Of a stretch of DNA of 41,692 bases, positions 1-8,295 are shown in pieces (position 1 is the stretch's first letter; each line of letters begins with the position of its first letter). Origin of the DNA: an uncultured Bacteroidota bacterium (GTDB lineage: Bacteria; Bacteroidota; Bacteroidia; Flavobacteriales; Flavobacteriaceae). The notes beneath the pieces are model-generated. The model saw only the letters and a list, made by a program, of their open reading frames with translations, had not been told where the DNA came from and made no database searches. The translations under genes and the position numbers were made by a program. Location: the NCBI GenBank assembly GCA_902577515.1, contig CACGZJ010000011.1:1-41692 (forward strand), given 5' to 3'.

Positions 1-84
1 TTTAAATTTTATATTTTTTTTAAGATTTAATAGATTTTATAAGTATTAAATTTGAACTCTTGACCAAGTCAAGTCTGTTAAAGT

Positions 85-110
85 AAGACCTCTAATTTAT
101 TAGAGGTCTT
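85..110. terminator. Rho-independent-terminator-like hairpin
   Basis: Perfect 11-bp inverted repeat (AAGACCTCTAA / TTAGAGGTCTT) around a TTTA loop. The tail on the plus side (catttatta) is only moderately T-rich, so it may end a gene lying left of the window. Otherwise I see nothing in bases 1-225 except a TAAATTTG box at 47-54 that matches the Bacteroidota -7 consensus but has no ORF behind it. Confidence 0.55.
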
Positions 111-225
111 CATTTATTAGCTATTTCCTTTTTAAATACTAATTTTGATAAATCCCTAAATTTTGAAAGGTTTCTTTTCAATAGTATTGATTCTAACATC
201 TATTTGTATAAATATATTAGGTATT

Positions 226-333
226 ATGATTTCATTTGAATTATTAACTCAATTTATTAACCCTAATTTATTATTTACTATTGCCTTTATTATATTAATT
301 ATAGCTATAATCAATATTTATTTAAAAAAATGA
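226..333 (+). CDS. 35-aa single-helix membrane micro-protein
   Basis: An ATG at 226 opens a 35-codon frame. A short polar start (MISFELLTQ) is followed by one strongly hydrophobic segment of about 20 residues (roughly 14-32) and a Lys-Lys C-terminus, so the C-terminus should face the cytoplasm. Its TGA overlaps the ATG of the next gene in an ATGA junction (330-333), a classic translational-coupling arrangement, which is the main support for it being real. No family is recognised. The same type of mini-protein recurs at 1143, 1251, 13370, 17166, 37571 and 37696. Confidence 0.5.
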   Translation: MISFELLTQFINPNLLFTIAFIILIIAIINIYLKK

Positions 334-1133
334 AAAAAGTTTTTTTTATTTTCTTATTATTTTTTACAAACCTATTAGTTTGTCAAATCTTTTATGATTC
401 CAATGATTTAAAATACTTTTTAGACTTTTCAAAAAAAACAGCAAATCTTAAGTTTCAAGAATACGAAATTAAAGGTCCACTTCAAGAAGTAACATCATTA
501 TATGGAAATATATTTACAGTTATTAAAGGGGATAGTATACATTGGGTTCTTCAACAGAGTGAAAAAAAGAACAAATATTCCTCTTATCTAATAATTAAAG
601 GAGAGTATAAAGATATCTTAAAATTAGTCAAAAGAGAGATGTCTAGTGAAAAGTATGAAGTGCTTTCATCAGATATAATTTATTCAGGTCATTTTACTGA
701 TTATTTCAACTTTGTAGACGATAATGATTTTGAAAAAATTGCCAAAAATAGATTGATAGGCAGCTATCTAAAGGAATATGGTCTATTGGGAGTTTACAAT
801 ATTAAAATTGTTAGAAATAACGGGATTAATTTCATAGACCTAGATATCACTGGAAAAATAATTTTGAGCGAAAAAGATATTGTTATCGAAACAAGTCTTC
901 CAACTTTAACAAGGCTTGTTGGATATTACGAATCTGAATTAAATAATAATATTAATTTTTTAAAGAAAGGTATTGTCTCAGGAAGAGTCCTTTATGAAAA
1001 TAGTTCTTTTTACTCTTTAAGCATAGATAAGAATAAAAATTTTGGGACATTTACAACTTTAGAATTTGGAACTGATCCAAATGAGGAGCAGACAAGTAAA
1101 AGGAGTACAACAACATTTATAATTGTTGATTAA
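330..1133 (+). CDS. Secreted protein of unknown function (267 aa)
   Basis: The N-terminus is a typical signal peptide: KK, then a Phe/Leu-rich core of about 13 residues ending LLVCQ. The residue before Cys18 is Val, so this is a poor lipobox, and signal peptidase I cleavage before Gln, common in Flavobacteriia, seems more likely. The mature part is a mix of beta-prone segments with no motif I recognise. The C-terminal third is rich in Asn/Ser/Thr and the end (STTTFIIVD) is beta-like. It follows the 35-aa membrane micro-protein with an ATGA overlap and is followed by two further micro-ORFs, so it may belong to a small membrane-linked operon. Function unknown; I assign no family. Confidence 0.75.
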   Translation: MKKVFFIFLLFFTNLLVCQIFYDSNDLKYFLDFSKKTANLKFQEYEIKGPLQEVTSLYGNIFTVIKGDSIHWVLQQSEKKNKYSSYLIIKGEYKDILKLVKREMSSEKYEVLSSDIIYSGHFTDYFNFVDDNDFEKIAKNRLIGSYLKEYGLLGVYNIKIVRNNGINFIDLDITGKIILSEKDIVIETSLPTLTRLVGYYESELNNNINFLKKGIVSGRVLYENSSFYSLSIDKNKNFGTFTTLEFGTDPNEEQTSKRSTTTFIIVD

Positions 1134-1142
1134 TTTAGTAAG

Positions 1143-1250
1143 ATGAGAGATTTTTTAAATTATGGTGATTCACTTGATATTAGGATCTTAATTGTTACTG
1201 TATTATTTATATTAATTTGGAAGTTTTTGATAGAAAAAAAAACAAAATAA
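1143..1250 (+). CDS. 35-aa single-helix membrane micro-protein
   Basis: An ATG 9 bases after the stop of the 267-aa gene opens a 35-codon frame. The N-terminus is polar (MRDFLNYGDSLD), a hydrophobic helix spans about residues 14-29, and the tail is basic (EKKTK), a layout that predicts C-terminus-in topology. Its TAA is immediately followed by the ATG of the next mini-ORF with no spacer. No homologue is recognised. Coding status rests on position, topology and packing only. Confidence 0.4.
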   Translation: MRDFLNYGDSLDIRILIVTVLFILIWKFLIEKKTK

Positions 1251-1334
1251 ATGAAAGATCCAGTTAAATATTTTAGCTCTATAATCTTAATAATATTACT
1301 TATAATGTTAATACTAAATATTCTTTCATATTAA
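1251..1334 (+). CDS. 27-aa hydrophobic micro-protein
   Basis: The frame starts directly after the TAA of the preceding 35-aa ORF. It has a short charged head (MKDPVK) and then an Ile/Leu/Met-rich stretch long enough to cross a membrane. Such AT-rich hydrophobic frames can arise by chance, so evidence is weaker than for the ATGA-coupled one at 226. The next large gene starts 41 bases downstream. Confidence 0.3.
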   Translation: MKDPVKYFSSIILIILLIMLILNILSY

Positions 1335-1375
1335 ATTACTTACTATATTTAATTATTAATCTTAAACTAATTAAA

Positions 1376-2137
1376 ATGAAAAAACATTTATTATTGCTAG
1401 CAGCAATAATTACCTTTTCTTATGTTGGTGCACAGGATAATAATGCTTGGCTTCAAAGTCGAGTATTAAAAGTTGATCCTGCAGACGTAGAAAAATTTGA
1501 GGCTGCTGTAGCAAAAAAAACAAGAATGTACAATTCTGAAGACGGTACTCCAAGGTGGATTACATTCAGAATTTTAACAGGACAAAATGCAAATCAATAT
1601 TTACGGGTGCAATACATAACTTCTCCTGAAGAACTCGACAATATTGATACAGTCGGAAATGCTTATTGGCAAAAAACTGTTGGTCAATATCATACATCAG
1701 GAGCAGGAAGATTGTGGGGAAGAAATAATAATACATCCTACTTTCCAGAAGGTGCTTCTAGGATGAATCTCAGAAGAATAATTTACTATCAATATAAAGA
1801 CTCTCATGAGAATGATTTTTGGAGATTTAGGTGGAGAGTAAAAAATGCAATGCAGGAATCAGGATATGAGTCAATAATGAGTGTATTTGCATGTGCATCA
1901 GGATGTAATGGCAATGTAGTTCAAGTTAGATTTCATCATGATGGATGGGTTGGACAATCAGAAGATTATGGAGAGCCACTTCAAAATATGATAGCAAAGT
2001 ATAATGAACTATATGGAGAAAATGCTTACGAACAAGATGGTGATAAATTTGATGATTCATTATTACCTGAGGGAAGATCTATTCGTCATCATGAATATCT
2101 CCCTGAATTGAGTTCACCAAGAAGAAATAATAATTAA
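1376..2137 (+). CDS. Secreted tandem alpha/beta-barrel-like protein, copy A
   Basis: A 253-aa protein with a signal peptide ending VGAQ (about residues 1-19). The mature protein reads as two consecutive beta-alpha-beta modules of about 110 residues, the pattern of ABM-like dimeric alpha+beta barrels in tandem. The first module carries KFEAAVAKKTRMYN and then a FRILTG..YLR strand, and the copy at 12539 has the matching KFETAAAKKTQMFN and YRILSG..YLR, so the two are paralogues. The second half has a Cys pair (ACASGC, about residue 177) and a His-rich C-terminal region (IRHHEY). It lies 11 bases upstream of a second family member. Function unknown; periplasmic or secreted. The fold is an inference. 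Confidence 0.7.
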   Translation: MKKHLLLLAAIITFSYVGAQDNNAWLQSRVLKVDPADVEKFEAAVAKKTRMYNSEDGTPRWITFRILTGQNANQYLRVQYITSPEELDNIDTVGNAYWQKTVGQYHTSGAGRLWGRNNNTSYFPEGASRMNLRRIIYYQYKDSHENDFWRFRWRVKNAMQESGYESIMSVFACASGCNGNVVQVRFHHDGWVGQSEDYGEPLQNMIAKYNELYGENAYEQDGDKFDDSLLPEGRSIRHHEYLPELSSPRRNNN

Positions 2138-2148
2138 ATTTTAACATT

Positions 2149-2823
2149 ATGAAAAAATATATATTTATTTTAATAGCAATGATATCATACTCTTTAACTG
2201 CACAAAATTCAGTAAGAGTATATAATCAAAATGTAATACCAGGAAAAGCTGGAGATGTTGTAAACCTTTTCAATAATTTCTTTGGAGAAGCAGAATACAA
2301 ATCTGGTGGTGTAATGCTTCAAAGTGTCTCTTTCAGAAATAATGTAACTCATAGAATTGTTTTTTATGGAGATCCTTCAAACTGGGGTGAAGTAGAGCAA
2401 AGACCTCAAGGTGCTTGGAGTAATTTTCTAGGTCAACTAAGAAACTTAACATTTCCAAATCCGCAAGATAGTGCTCTTTTGTCTATTATTTCCTGGTCAA
2501 GTGGTGATACAGAAGAATTTAAAGCTGCAAAAATATGGGATATAAATGTTGAAAATCCTAGTAAAATGAAAGCAGCATTTGACGAATTAACTGAAAAAAA
2601 TCAAGATATTCTTGGGGGAAGGTCAGTTGGATTAGTCCAATATGATGCTGGAGGACCAGATGGTGCAACACATGGTATTGTTCTTTATGGTAAAAATCTT
2701 AATGATCTTACATTAAAAGAAAGAGAAATAAGATCAACAAAGCAATTTGCTGATTATGTGTCTAAAAGAGGAAATGTTGAATATGTAAAAACATACATTG
2801 TCAATGTAGTATCTAGATTCTGA
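2149..2823 (+). CDS. Secreted tandem alpha/beta-barrel-like protein, copy B
   Basis: A 224-aa protein with a signal peptide ending LTAQ. It shows two repeats of a similar layout: a strand (RVYNQNVIPGK), a helix (AGDVVNLFNNFFGEA), strands (VSFRNNVTHRIVFYGD), then a second set starting at AAKIWDINVENPSKM with a closing strand around HGIVLYG. Sequence similarity to copy A is low and the shared assignment rests on architecture and on tandem position. It is probably co-transcribed with copy A, and a strong terminator follows at 2842-2870. Function unknown; presumably an exported small-molecule-binding or assembly module. Confidence 0.65.
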   Translation: MKKYIFILIAMISYSLTAQNSVRVYNQNVIPGKAGDVVNLFNNFFGEAEYKSGGVMLQSVSFRNNVTHRIVFYGDPSNWGEVEQRPQGAWSNFLGQLRNLTFPNPQDSALLSIISWSSGDTEEFKAAKIWDINVENPSKMKAAFDELTEKNQDILGGRSVGLVQYDAGGPDGATHGIVLYGKNLNDLTLKEREIRSTKQFADYVSKRGNVEYVKTYIVNVVSRF

Positions 2824-2841
2824 TTTTAGTCATAAATTTTT

Positions 2842-2870
2842 AAAAGACCTCCTTGTGGGGTCTTTTTTTT
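2842..2870 (+). terminator. Rho-independent terminator
   Basis: Stem AAAAGACC / GGTCTTTT extended by CC/GG across a one-base bulge, loop TTGT, followed by an unbroken T run to 2870. It ends the transcript of the two secreted barrel-like genes just before the HDAC-like gene. Confidence 0.78.
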
Positions 2871-2880
2871 ATATTTAATT

Positions 2881-3783
2881 ATGCTCAAAATTGCATTTCA
2901 TCAAAACTATATCCATCCCCTTGAAGAGAACCACAGGTTTCCAATGATTAAATATGAGCTAATTCCTGAACAGTTAATTAGAGAAAACACTTGTTCCTCT
3001 GATAACTTTTTTGAGCCTGGAATGATTTCGGATAAAATTGTTTTAAAAACACACGAAAAAGAATACTTCCAGAGATTTAAAAATCTCAAACTATCAAAAA
3101 AAGAGATAAGAGAAATAGGTTTTCCTCTCAGTAAAGAACTTGTTGAAAGAGAAATGATTATAGCTCAGGGAACAATAGAATGTGTCCATTACTCAATTAA
3201 TCATGGAATATCGATGAATATAGCTGGAGGAACACATCATGCATTTTATGATCGAGGAGAAGCATTTTGCATGTTAAACGATCAAGCTTTAGCTGCCAAA
3301 TACCTAATAGACGAAAAACTAGCAAAGAAGATCATGATAATTGATCTTGATGTTCATCAAGGAAATGGTACTGCATCAATTTTTAATACAAATGAAGAAG
3401 TATTTACTATTTCTTTTCATGGTAAAAAAAACTACCCGTTTAGAAAAGAGAAAAGTGATATTGATGTAGAATTTGATGATAATACAGATGATCAATTCTA
3501 TTTAAAAAAATTAAAGGATCTTATACCTAATTTAATTGACAATTTTAGACCAGACTTTATTTTTTACTTATCGGGTGTTGATGTTCTAAATAATGACAAA
3601 TTAGGTAGACTTGGTTTATCAATAGATGGGTGCAGAGAAAGAGATAAATTTATTTTAGAATTGTGTAAAAAAAATTCAATACCTGTGCAAGTATCAATGG
3701 GCGGTGGATATTCAGAGCTTCTAAAGAATATAATTGAGGCACACTCTAATACTTTTCGATTAGCACAAGAAATTTATTTTTAA
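2881..3783 (+). CDS. Histone deacetylase family protein (zinc-dependent deacetylase)
   Basis: A 300-aa cytoplasmic protein of the arginase/deacetylase fold, close in length to single-domain bacterial HDAC-like enzymes. All catalytic landmarks are present: the paired active-site histidines H119-H120 in GGTHHAF, the zinc ligands D157 and H159 in DLDVHQGNG, the third ligand D234 in SGVD, and the transition-state tyrosine Y277 in MGGGYS. The DLDVHQGNGT block resembles class IV (HDAC11-like) proteins. Bacterial members deacetylate or deacylate small amides, polyamines or protein lysines; the substrate here cannot be told. There is no signal peptide. It sits 10 bases after a terminator and 19 bases before a lipoprotein acylase gene. 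Confidence 0.92.
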   Translation: MLKIAFHQNYIHPLEENHRFPMIKYELIPEQLIRENTCSSDNFFEPGMISDKIVLKTHEKEYFQRFKNLKLSKKEIREIGFPLSKELVEREMIIAQGTIECVHYSINHGISMNIAGGTHHAFYDRGEAFCMLNDQALAAKYLIDEKLAKKIMIIDLDVHQGNGTASIFNTNEEVFTISFHGKKNYPFRKEKSDIDVEFDDNTDDQFYLKKLKDLIPNLIDNFRPDFIFYLSGVDVLNNDKLGRLGLSIDGCRERDKFILELCKKNSIPVQVSMGGGYSELLKNIIEAHSNTFRLAQEIYF

Positions 3784-3802
3784 TAAATTCAAATTAATAA
3801 TT

Positions 3803-6184
3803 ATGTTAAAAAAACCACTTTTAATTTCTATATCAACTTTAATACTATCATGTTCAAATTCTATTGAATTAAATGGAATAATTGATGAAGTTGAAGTTTT
3901 AAGAGATAATTATGGAATAAACCATATCTATGCAAATAACCAAAATGATCTTTTCTTTATGCAAGGGTATTTAGCTGCAAAAGATAGATTATTTCAATTT
4001 GAAATATGGAGAAGACAAGCTACAGGTACTGTTTCCGAAATATTCGGTGAAGATGAGCTTGAGAGAGATATCGGAACACGCTTGTTCAAGTTTAGAGGAG
4101 ATATCAAAGATGAATTAAATCATTACCATGAAGATGGTTTTGAAATTGTTTCTTCATTTGTATCCGGAGTAAATAAATATATTGAAGAGGTTAATAGTAA
4201 TCCAGATTTATTGCCAATTGAATTTAATATTTTAGGTATAAAACCAGAAGCTTGGACTAATGAGGTTGTAATTTCCAGACATCAGGGACTTCTTGGAAAC
4301 ATTCAGGAAGAATTAAACATAGGCAGAGCAGTTTCTTTAATTGGAGAAGATCTAGTTAAAGAATTGTTATGGTTTCACCCTAAAGAGCCATCGCTAAAAC
4401 TACCTGATGATATTACATATGAAGACTTAAAACAGGATATCTTAAGATTATATGATGCATATCGAGACCCAATAGAGTTTAAAGAAACATATATTTTAGA
4501 AAAATACAGAAATGATGTTAAACTTGTGGATATTTTTCAAGATGATATGATTAAAGATAAATACTCTATAGGTAGTAATAACTGGGCAATATCAGCTGAA
4601 AAATCTGAGTCAGACTATCCTATTTTAGCAAATGATCCACATAGATCATTATCAAACCCTTCTTTAAGATACATGGCACATCTAGTAGCTCCTGGATGGA
4701 ATGTCATTGGAGGAGGTGAACCCGAAATACCTGGAATATCAATTGGACACAATGGTATTGGTGCTTGGGGACTAACTGTATTTAGAACTGATGCGGAGGA
4801 CTTATACATATATGATCTTAATCCTAGAAACTCATATCAATATTACCATAATGGTCAGTGGAATGAATTTGAGATAATAAAAGAGACAATTAAAGTAAAA
4901 GGAACTGAAGATTTTGATGTAAATCTTTTTTATTCAGTTCATGGACCAGTAACCTTTATAGATACTAAAAGAAATAAAGCTTATGCTGTCAAAAATGGAT
5001 GGTCAGAAATCGGAGGATCACCATACTTAGCATCACTAAGAATGGATCAAGCTAAATCCTGGGATGAATTTCGAGAAGCCTGTATATATTTTAATATTCC
5101 AGGAGAAAACATGGTTTGGGCTGATAAATATGGTGATATAGGCTGGCAATCTGTTGGAATAGCTCCAATTAGAAAAACCCATAGTGGAATGGTTCCTGTT
5201 AGTGGTGATGGAAGTAATGAGTGGGAAGGATACCTTCCTATAATTGAAAAACCAAACCTATTTAATCCAGAAATTGGTTATATTTCGACAGCAAATCAAA
5301 ATGTAACTCCTGAAGATTATGATAAATGGGAGGCTATAGGATTTGATTGGGCAGACCCTTATAGAGGAGATAGAATAAATAGTGTACTTGAAAGTAAAGA
5401 AAAATTTACAATTGAAGATATGCTAAAGCTTCAGGTAGATTATTTTTCAATTCCGGCTAAACAGATTATAGAACTTTCTTCAGGTTATATAACAAATGAT
5501 CTAAAGTATTTTGAAAAATTATCGAATTATGACAAAGAATATTATTTTAAAATGTTGTCAGAATGGAATAAATTATTAAATAAAGATTCTGTAGAAGCCT
5601 CTTTATTCAATTCATGGAAAAATCAAATCTTATCTGAACTTTCATACAGAATAGTCCCAAACACAGTATCTAATTATATTAGTATACAACTCTTCAAAGC
5701 TATTGAAATTATATCTGCTATGAGTGAAAAGGAAAAAATAGAATTTTTAAATAAAACTTTTGATAGAGGACTAAATAGTTTAATTGAAGATTTAGGAGAA
5801 ATGGAGGATGATTGGGTATATGGTCAAAATAATTATAAACATGTTAAAATATATCATCCATTAGAAAAAGTTGTAAACGATTCAATAAGGGAAATAATTG
5901 GATTAAGGACATATCCAAGAGGAGGTGATGGATATACACCAGGATCAACTTCTAACTCATTAAATCAAGAGTCAGGAGGCAGTTTTAGAGTAATGATTGA
6001 TACTGGAAATTGGGATAATAGCTTTGCAACAAATTCTCCGGGTCAATCAGGAGATCCAAAGAGTAAATTTTATGATAATTTATATGAGGATTGGGCAAAT
6101 GATGTTTACTTCCCCCTTTTATTTTCAAAGTCAAAGATTCTTAAAAACTTGAGTAAGAGAACTGTTTTTAAACCAAAGGATTAA
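3803..6184 (+). CDS. Penicillin acylase family lipoprotein (Ntn hydrolase)
   Basis: A 793-aa precursor, the usual size for penicillin/cephalosporin/AHL acylases. It has a lipobox (LILSC, Cys17), an alpha-chain region starting VLRDNYGINHIYA with GYLAAKDRLFQ, a linker, and the autocatalytic cleavage site at Gly-Ser258 in IGSNNWAIS. The new N-terminal Ser258 is the nucleophile. The beta chain continues with ILANDPH (about residues 274-280), HNGIGAWGLT and a C-terminal GGDGYTPGS region. It probably hydrolyses an amide side chain (acyl-homoserine lactone, N-acyl peptide or beta-lactam) at the cell surface or in the periplasm. The substrate is not decidable. Its TAA interlocks with the stop of the convergent isoaspartyl peptidase gene. 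Confidence 0.92.
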   Translation: MLKKPLLISISTLILSCSNSIELNGIIDEVEVLRDNYGINHIYANNQNDLFFMQGYLAAKDRLFQFEIWRRQATGTVSEIFGEDELERDIGTRLFKFRGDIKDELNHYHEDGFEIVSSFVSGVNKYIEEVNSNPDLLPIEFNILGIKPEAWTNEVVISRHQGLLGNIQEELNIGRAVSLIGEDLVKELLWFHPKEPSLKLPDDITYEDLKQDILRLYDAYRDPIEFKETYILEKYRNDVKLVDIFQDDMIKDKYSIGSNNWAISAEKSESDYPILANDPHRSLSNPSLRYMAHLVAPGWNVIGGGEPEIPGISIGHNGIGAWGLTVFRTDAEDLYIYDLNPRNSYQYYHNGQWNEFEIIKETIKVKGTEDFDVNLFYSVHGPVTFIDTKRNKAYAVKNGWSEIGGSPYLASLRMDQAKSWDEFREACIYFNIPGENMVWADKYGDIGWQSVGIAPIRKTHSGMVPVSGDGSNEWEGYLPIIEKPNLFNPEIGYISTANQNVTPEDYDKWEAIGFDWADPYRGDRINSVLESKEKFTIEDMLKLQVDYFSIPAKQIIELSSGYITNDLKYFEKLSNYDKEYYFKMLSEWNKLLNKDSVEASLFNSWKNQILSELSYRIVPNTVSNYISIQLFKAIEIISAMSEKEKIEFLNKTFDRGLNSLIEDLGEMEDDWVYGQNNYKHVKIYHPLEKVVNDSIREIIGLRTYPRGGDGYTPGSTSNSLNQESGGSFRVMIDTGNWDNSFATNSPGQSGDPKSKFYDNLYEDWANDVYFPLLFSKSKILKNLSKRTVFKPKD

Positions 6185-7173
6185 TCTTTGTAAATTTTAA
6201 TTGTAATGTTACCCTCGTTATCAATATGAGCCCTATACATTCCCGCTGTATTAAATTCCATTGCAATATTTCCATTTTTGTCAAGACCAATAACTCCACC
6301 ATCTCCACCTGTAGCTTTCACTTTATCTAGGGATTTTTTTGATGCATCTTTAAGGTTTTCATTTTTGTAAATCATTTGTGCAGCTATATCATAAGCAACA
6401 ACATTTCTTATAAAATGTTCTCCCCATCCTGTTGCTGAAATTCCACAACATTCATTGTTAGCATAGTTTCCTGCTCCTATTATAGGTACATCCCCTATTC
6501 TACCCCAAATTTTATTTGTTGTACCTCCTGTTGAGGTTCCAGCAGATATATTTCCATGAATATCAATAGCTACACTCCCTACAGTTCCAAATTTTGAGTC
6601 TTTTATAAAAGTATCTTCAAAGGATACACTATTTCTATTCTTAAGTCTTCTAAGAGAGTTGAGCCTTCTCTCAGTAATAAAGTATGAATTAGGAACAGTA
6701 TCAATTCCTATCTCAATCGCAAAGTCATCAGCACCTTTTGATGATAGCAAAACATGAGGAGATTTGTCCATCACAGCAATTGCTGCAGATATTGGATTTT
6801 TTATGTAACTGGATCCTGCTATTGCTCCAGCATTTAGATTCTTACCATCCATAAATGATGCGTCAAGACTTACCCTTTCATCATTAGTTAAAACAGCACC
6901 AACTCCTGCATTAAAAAGAGGTGAATCTTCCATAACTCTTATTGCTTGTTCTACCGCATCTTTACTTGATCCACCATTTTTTAGAATATCATAACCAGCT
7001 GTTACAGCTTCTTCCAATTTAATTATATAAGAATTCTCTAATTCAGGAGTCATATTCTCTTTTAATATAGTTCCAGCTCCCCCATGAATTACAATTCCTA
7101 TTTTGTTTTCATTTGAATCAATTGAACATGAGATTATTAAAAGAAGGGATAGTAATATTAGTAGTTTTTTCAT
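6181..7173 (-). CDS. Isoaspartyl peptidase / L-asparaginase family lipoprotein
   Basis: A 330-aa plant-type asparaginase (Ntn hydrolase) with lipobox LIISC (Cys16). The mature part begins GIVIHGGAGT, the hallmark of the family. Autoproteolysis would occur before Thr197 in KFGTVGSVA, with the usual STGGTTNK and GRIGDVPIIGAGNYA blocks behind it. It would cleave L-asparagine and beta-aspartyl dipeptides from damaged proteins. Being lipidated, it acts outside the cytoplasm, unlike E. coli IaaA, which is periplasmic but soluble. It is divergent from the ChbG-like gene and shares 4 bases with the convergent acylase. Confidence 0.93.
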   Translation of the reverse strand: MKKLLILLSLLLIISCSIDSNENKIGIVIHGGAGTILKENMTPELENSYIIKLEEAVTAGYDILKNGGSSKDAVEQAIRVMEDSPLFNAGVGAVLTNDERVSLDASFMDGKNLNAGAIAGSSYIKNPISAAIAVMDKSPHVLLSSKGADDFAIEIGIDTVPNSYFITERRLNSLRRLKNRNSVSFEDTFIKDSKFGTVGSVAIDIHGNISAGTSTGGTTNKIWGRIGDVPIIGAGNYANNECCGISATGWGEHFIRNVVAYDIAAQMIYKNENLKDASKKSLDKVKATGGDGGVIGLDKNGNIAMEFNTAGMYRAHIDNEGNITIKIYKD

Positions 7174-7175
7174 AA

Positions 7176-7200
7176 AAGTGTATTTATATAAAATATACTT
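7176..7200. promoter_or_regulatory. 25-bp imperfect palindrome in a divergent promoter region
   Basis: AAGTGTATTT and AAATATACTT form a 10-bp inverted repeat with one mismatch around ATATA. It lies in the 53-base space between the divergent isoaspartyl peptidase and deacetylase genes, so it could be a dimeric-repressor operator. In such AT-rich DNA chance palindromes are frequent. Confidence 0.3.
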
Positions 7201-7226
7201 ATATTATGTTATAAATCAATACAGTT

Positions 7227-8219
7227 ATGAAAAATTTTGTTTTAATAATTTCTTTGATATTATTCATTAATACTAATGCCCAGATAGACAATATCGCAGA
7301 AAAACTAGGTTATGAAAAAGATTCTAAATTATTAATTATTCACGGAGATGATATAGGAGTATCTCACTCAGTTAATATTGCATCTTTTGATGGATACAAG
7401 AATAATGCTATTAATTCAGGAAGTGCAATGATTCCTTCACCATGGATTAAAGAGGTTGCCGTATTTCACAAAGAAAATCCAAACTATGATATAGGATTAC
7501 ACCTTACTTTAACAGCAGAATGGAAAAACTATAAATGGGATGGAGTTTCATCATCTAACCAAATAACTTCTCTTCTTAATGAGGATAATGAGTTCTATGA
7601 TAATACAAGCGATGTTAATATAAATGCAAATCCAGAAGAAGTTAGAAGAGAACTTCAGGCCCAAATAGATTTTTCAAGACAAATTGGTTTGAATCCTACT
7701 CATATTGATACTCATATGGGCGCACTAGCAGTTAACAAAAAACTTTGGAGGGTTTACATTGAAGTTGGACATAAAAATAAACTTGTATCTATGGTAACTA
7801 AATCAAGAGCTTTAAATCTATTTGATGATGATTTTCCAATGCCTGATTATATAGTTCCAGTAAATGATATTTATATGCTATATCCAGGTGCAGATAGAAC
7901 TTTTCTAGAGGCATCTTTTGGAGAAGAACTTGCTAGTTCAGTTATTGTTGAGGATATATATAAATATGAAGATTGGTATGAATTATATTCCGGCAAAATT
8001 AAATCTTTACAACCAGGGTTAAATGTATTCCTTCTTCATCTTGGATATGATAACGAGGAACTAAAAGCTGTAACAATAGACCATCCTGAATATGGCTCTC
8101 AATGGCGACAACTAGATTACGATGTTTTTAACTCCAAGGAGATTAAGCAGTTGTTAAAAGATGAAGGAATTAAACTTGTTAATTGGGGTGAAATTAGAGA
8201 TATTATTTATACTGAATAA
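7227..8219 (+). CDS. Secreted ChbG/HpnK (YdjC) family deacetylase
   Basis: A 330-aa protein with a signal peptide ending TNAQ (residues 1-19). The YdjC-like fold is marked by LLIIHGDDIGVSH (metal ligand Asp42), DIGLHLTLTAEW with His92, and THIDTHMG with His159 and His163. The His/Asp metal set is intact. Family members deacetylate chitobiose or chitooligosaccharides (ChbG) or related GlcNAc lipids (HpnK). Export suggests action on an oligosaccharide in the periplasm or outside, which fits the GlcNAc-directed locus at 24.7-36.4 kb, though the two are far apart. ChbG itself is cytoplasmic, so the exported form is a point of difference. Confidence 0.85.
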   Translation: MKNFVLIISLILFINTNAQIDNIAEKLGYEKDSKLLIIHGDDIGVSHSVNIASFDGYKNNAINSGSAMIPSPWIKEVAVFHKENPNYDIGLHLTLTAEWKNYKWDGVSSSNQITSLLNEDNEFYDNTSDVNINANPEEVRRELQAQIDFSRQIGLNPTHIDTHMGALAVNKKLWRVYIEVGHKNKLVSMVTKSRALNLFDDDFPMPDYIVPVNDIYMLYPGADRTFLEASFGEELASSVIVEDIYKYEDWYELYSGKIKSLQPGLNVFLLHLGYDNEELKAVTIDHPEYGSQWRQLDYDVFNSKEIKQLLKDEGIKLVNWGEIRDIIYTE

Positions 8220-8280
8220 AATGATGCCAGACTCTGATCCAATTCAAAACGGAAAATAGTTTTTTCAAACATATATTTTT

Positions 8281-8288
8281 TAACTTTG
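8281..8288 (+). promoter_or_regulatory. Bacteroidota -7 box (TAACTTTG) before dapF
   Basis: TAACTTTG matches the TAnnTTTG consensus exactly and ends 7 bases before the dapF ATG. The expected start point would fall at or within a base or two of the ATG, suggesting a leaderless or nearly leaderless mRNA. No clear -33 TTG element is visible. A similar but imperfect box (GAAATTTG, 13482-13489) has the same 7-base spacing to the ATG at 13497. Confidence 0.4.
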
Positions 8289-8295
8289 CGCTCTA

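Noticed and set aside
8221-8259. 12-codon ORF before dapF
   Set aside because: Very short, polar, no overlap with a neighbour, and it lies upstream of the dapF promoter box.
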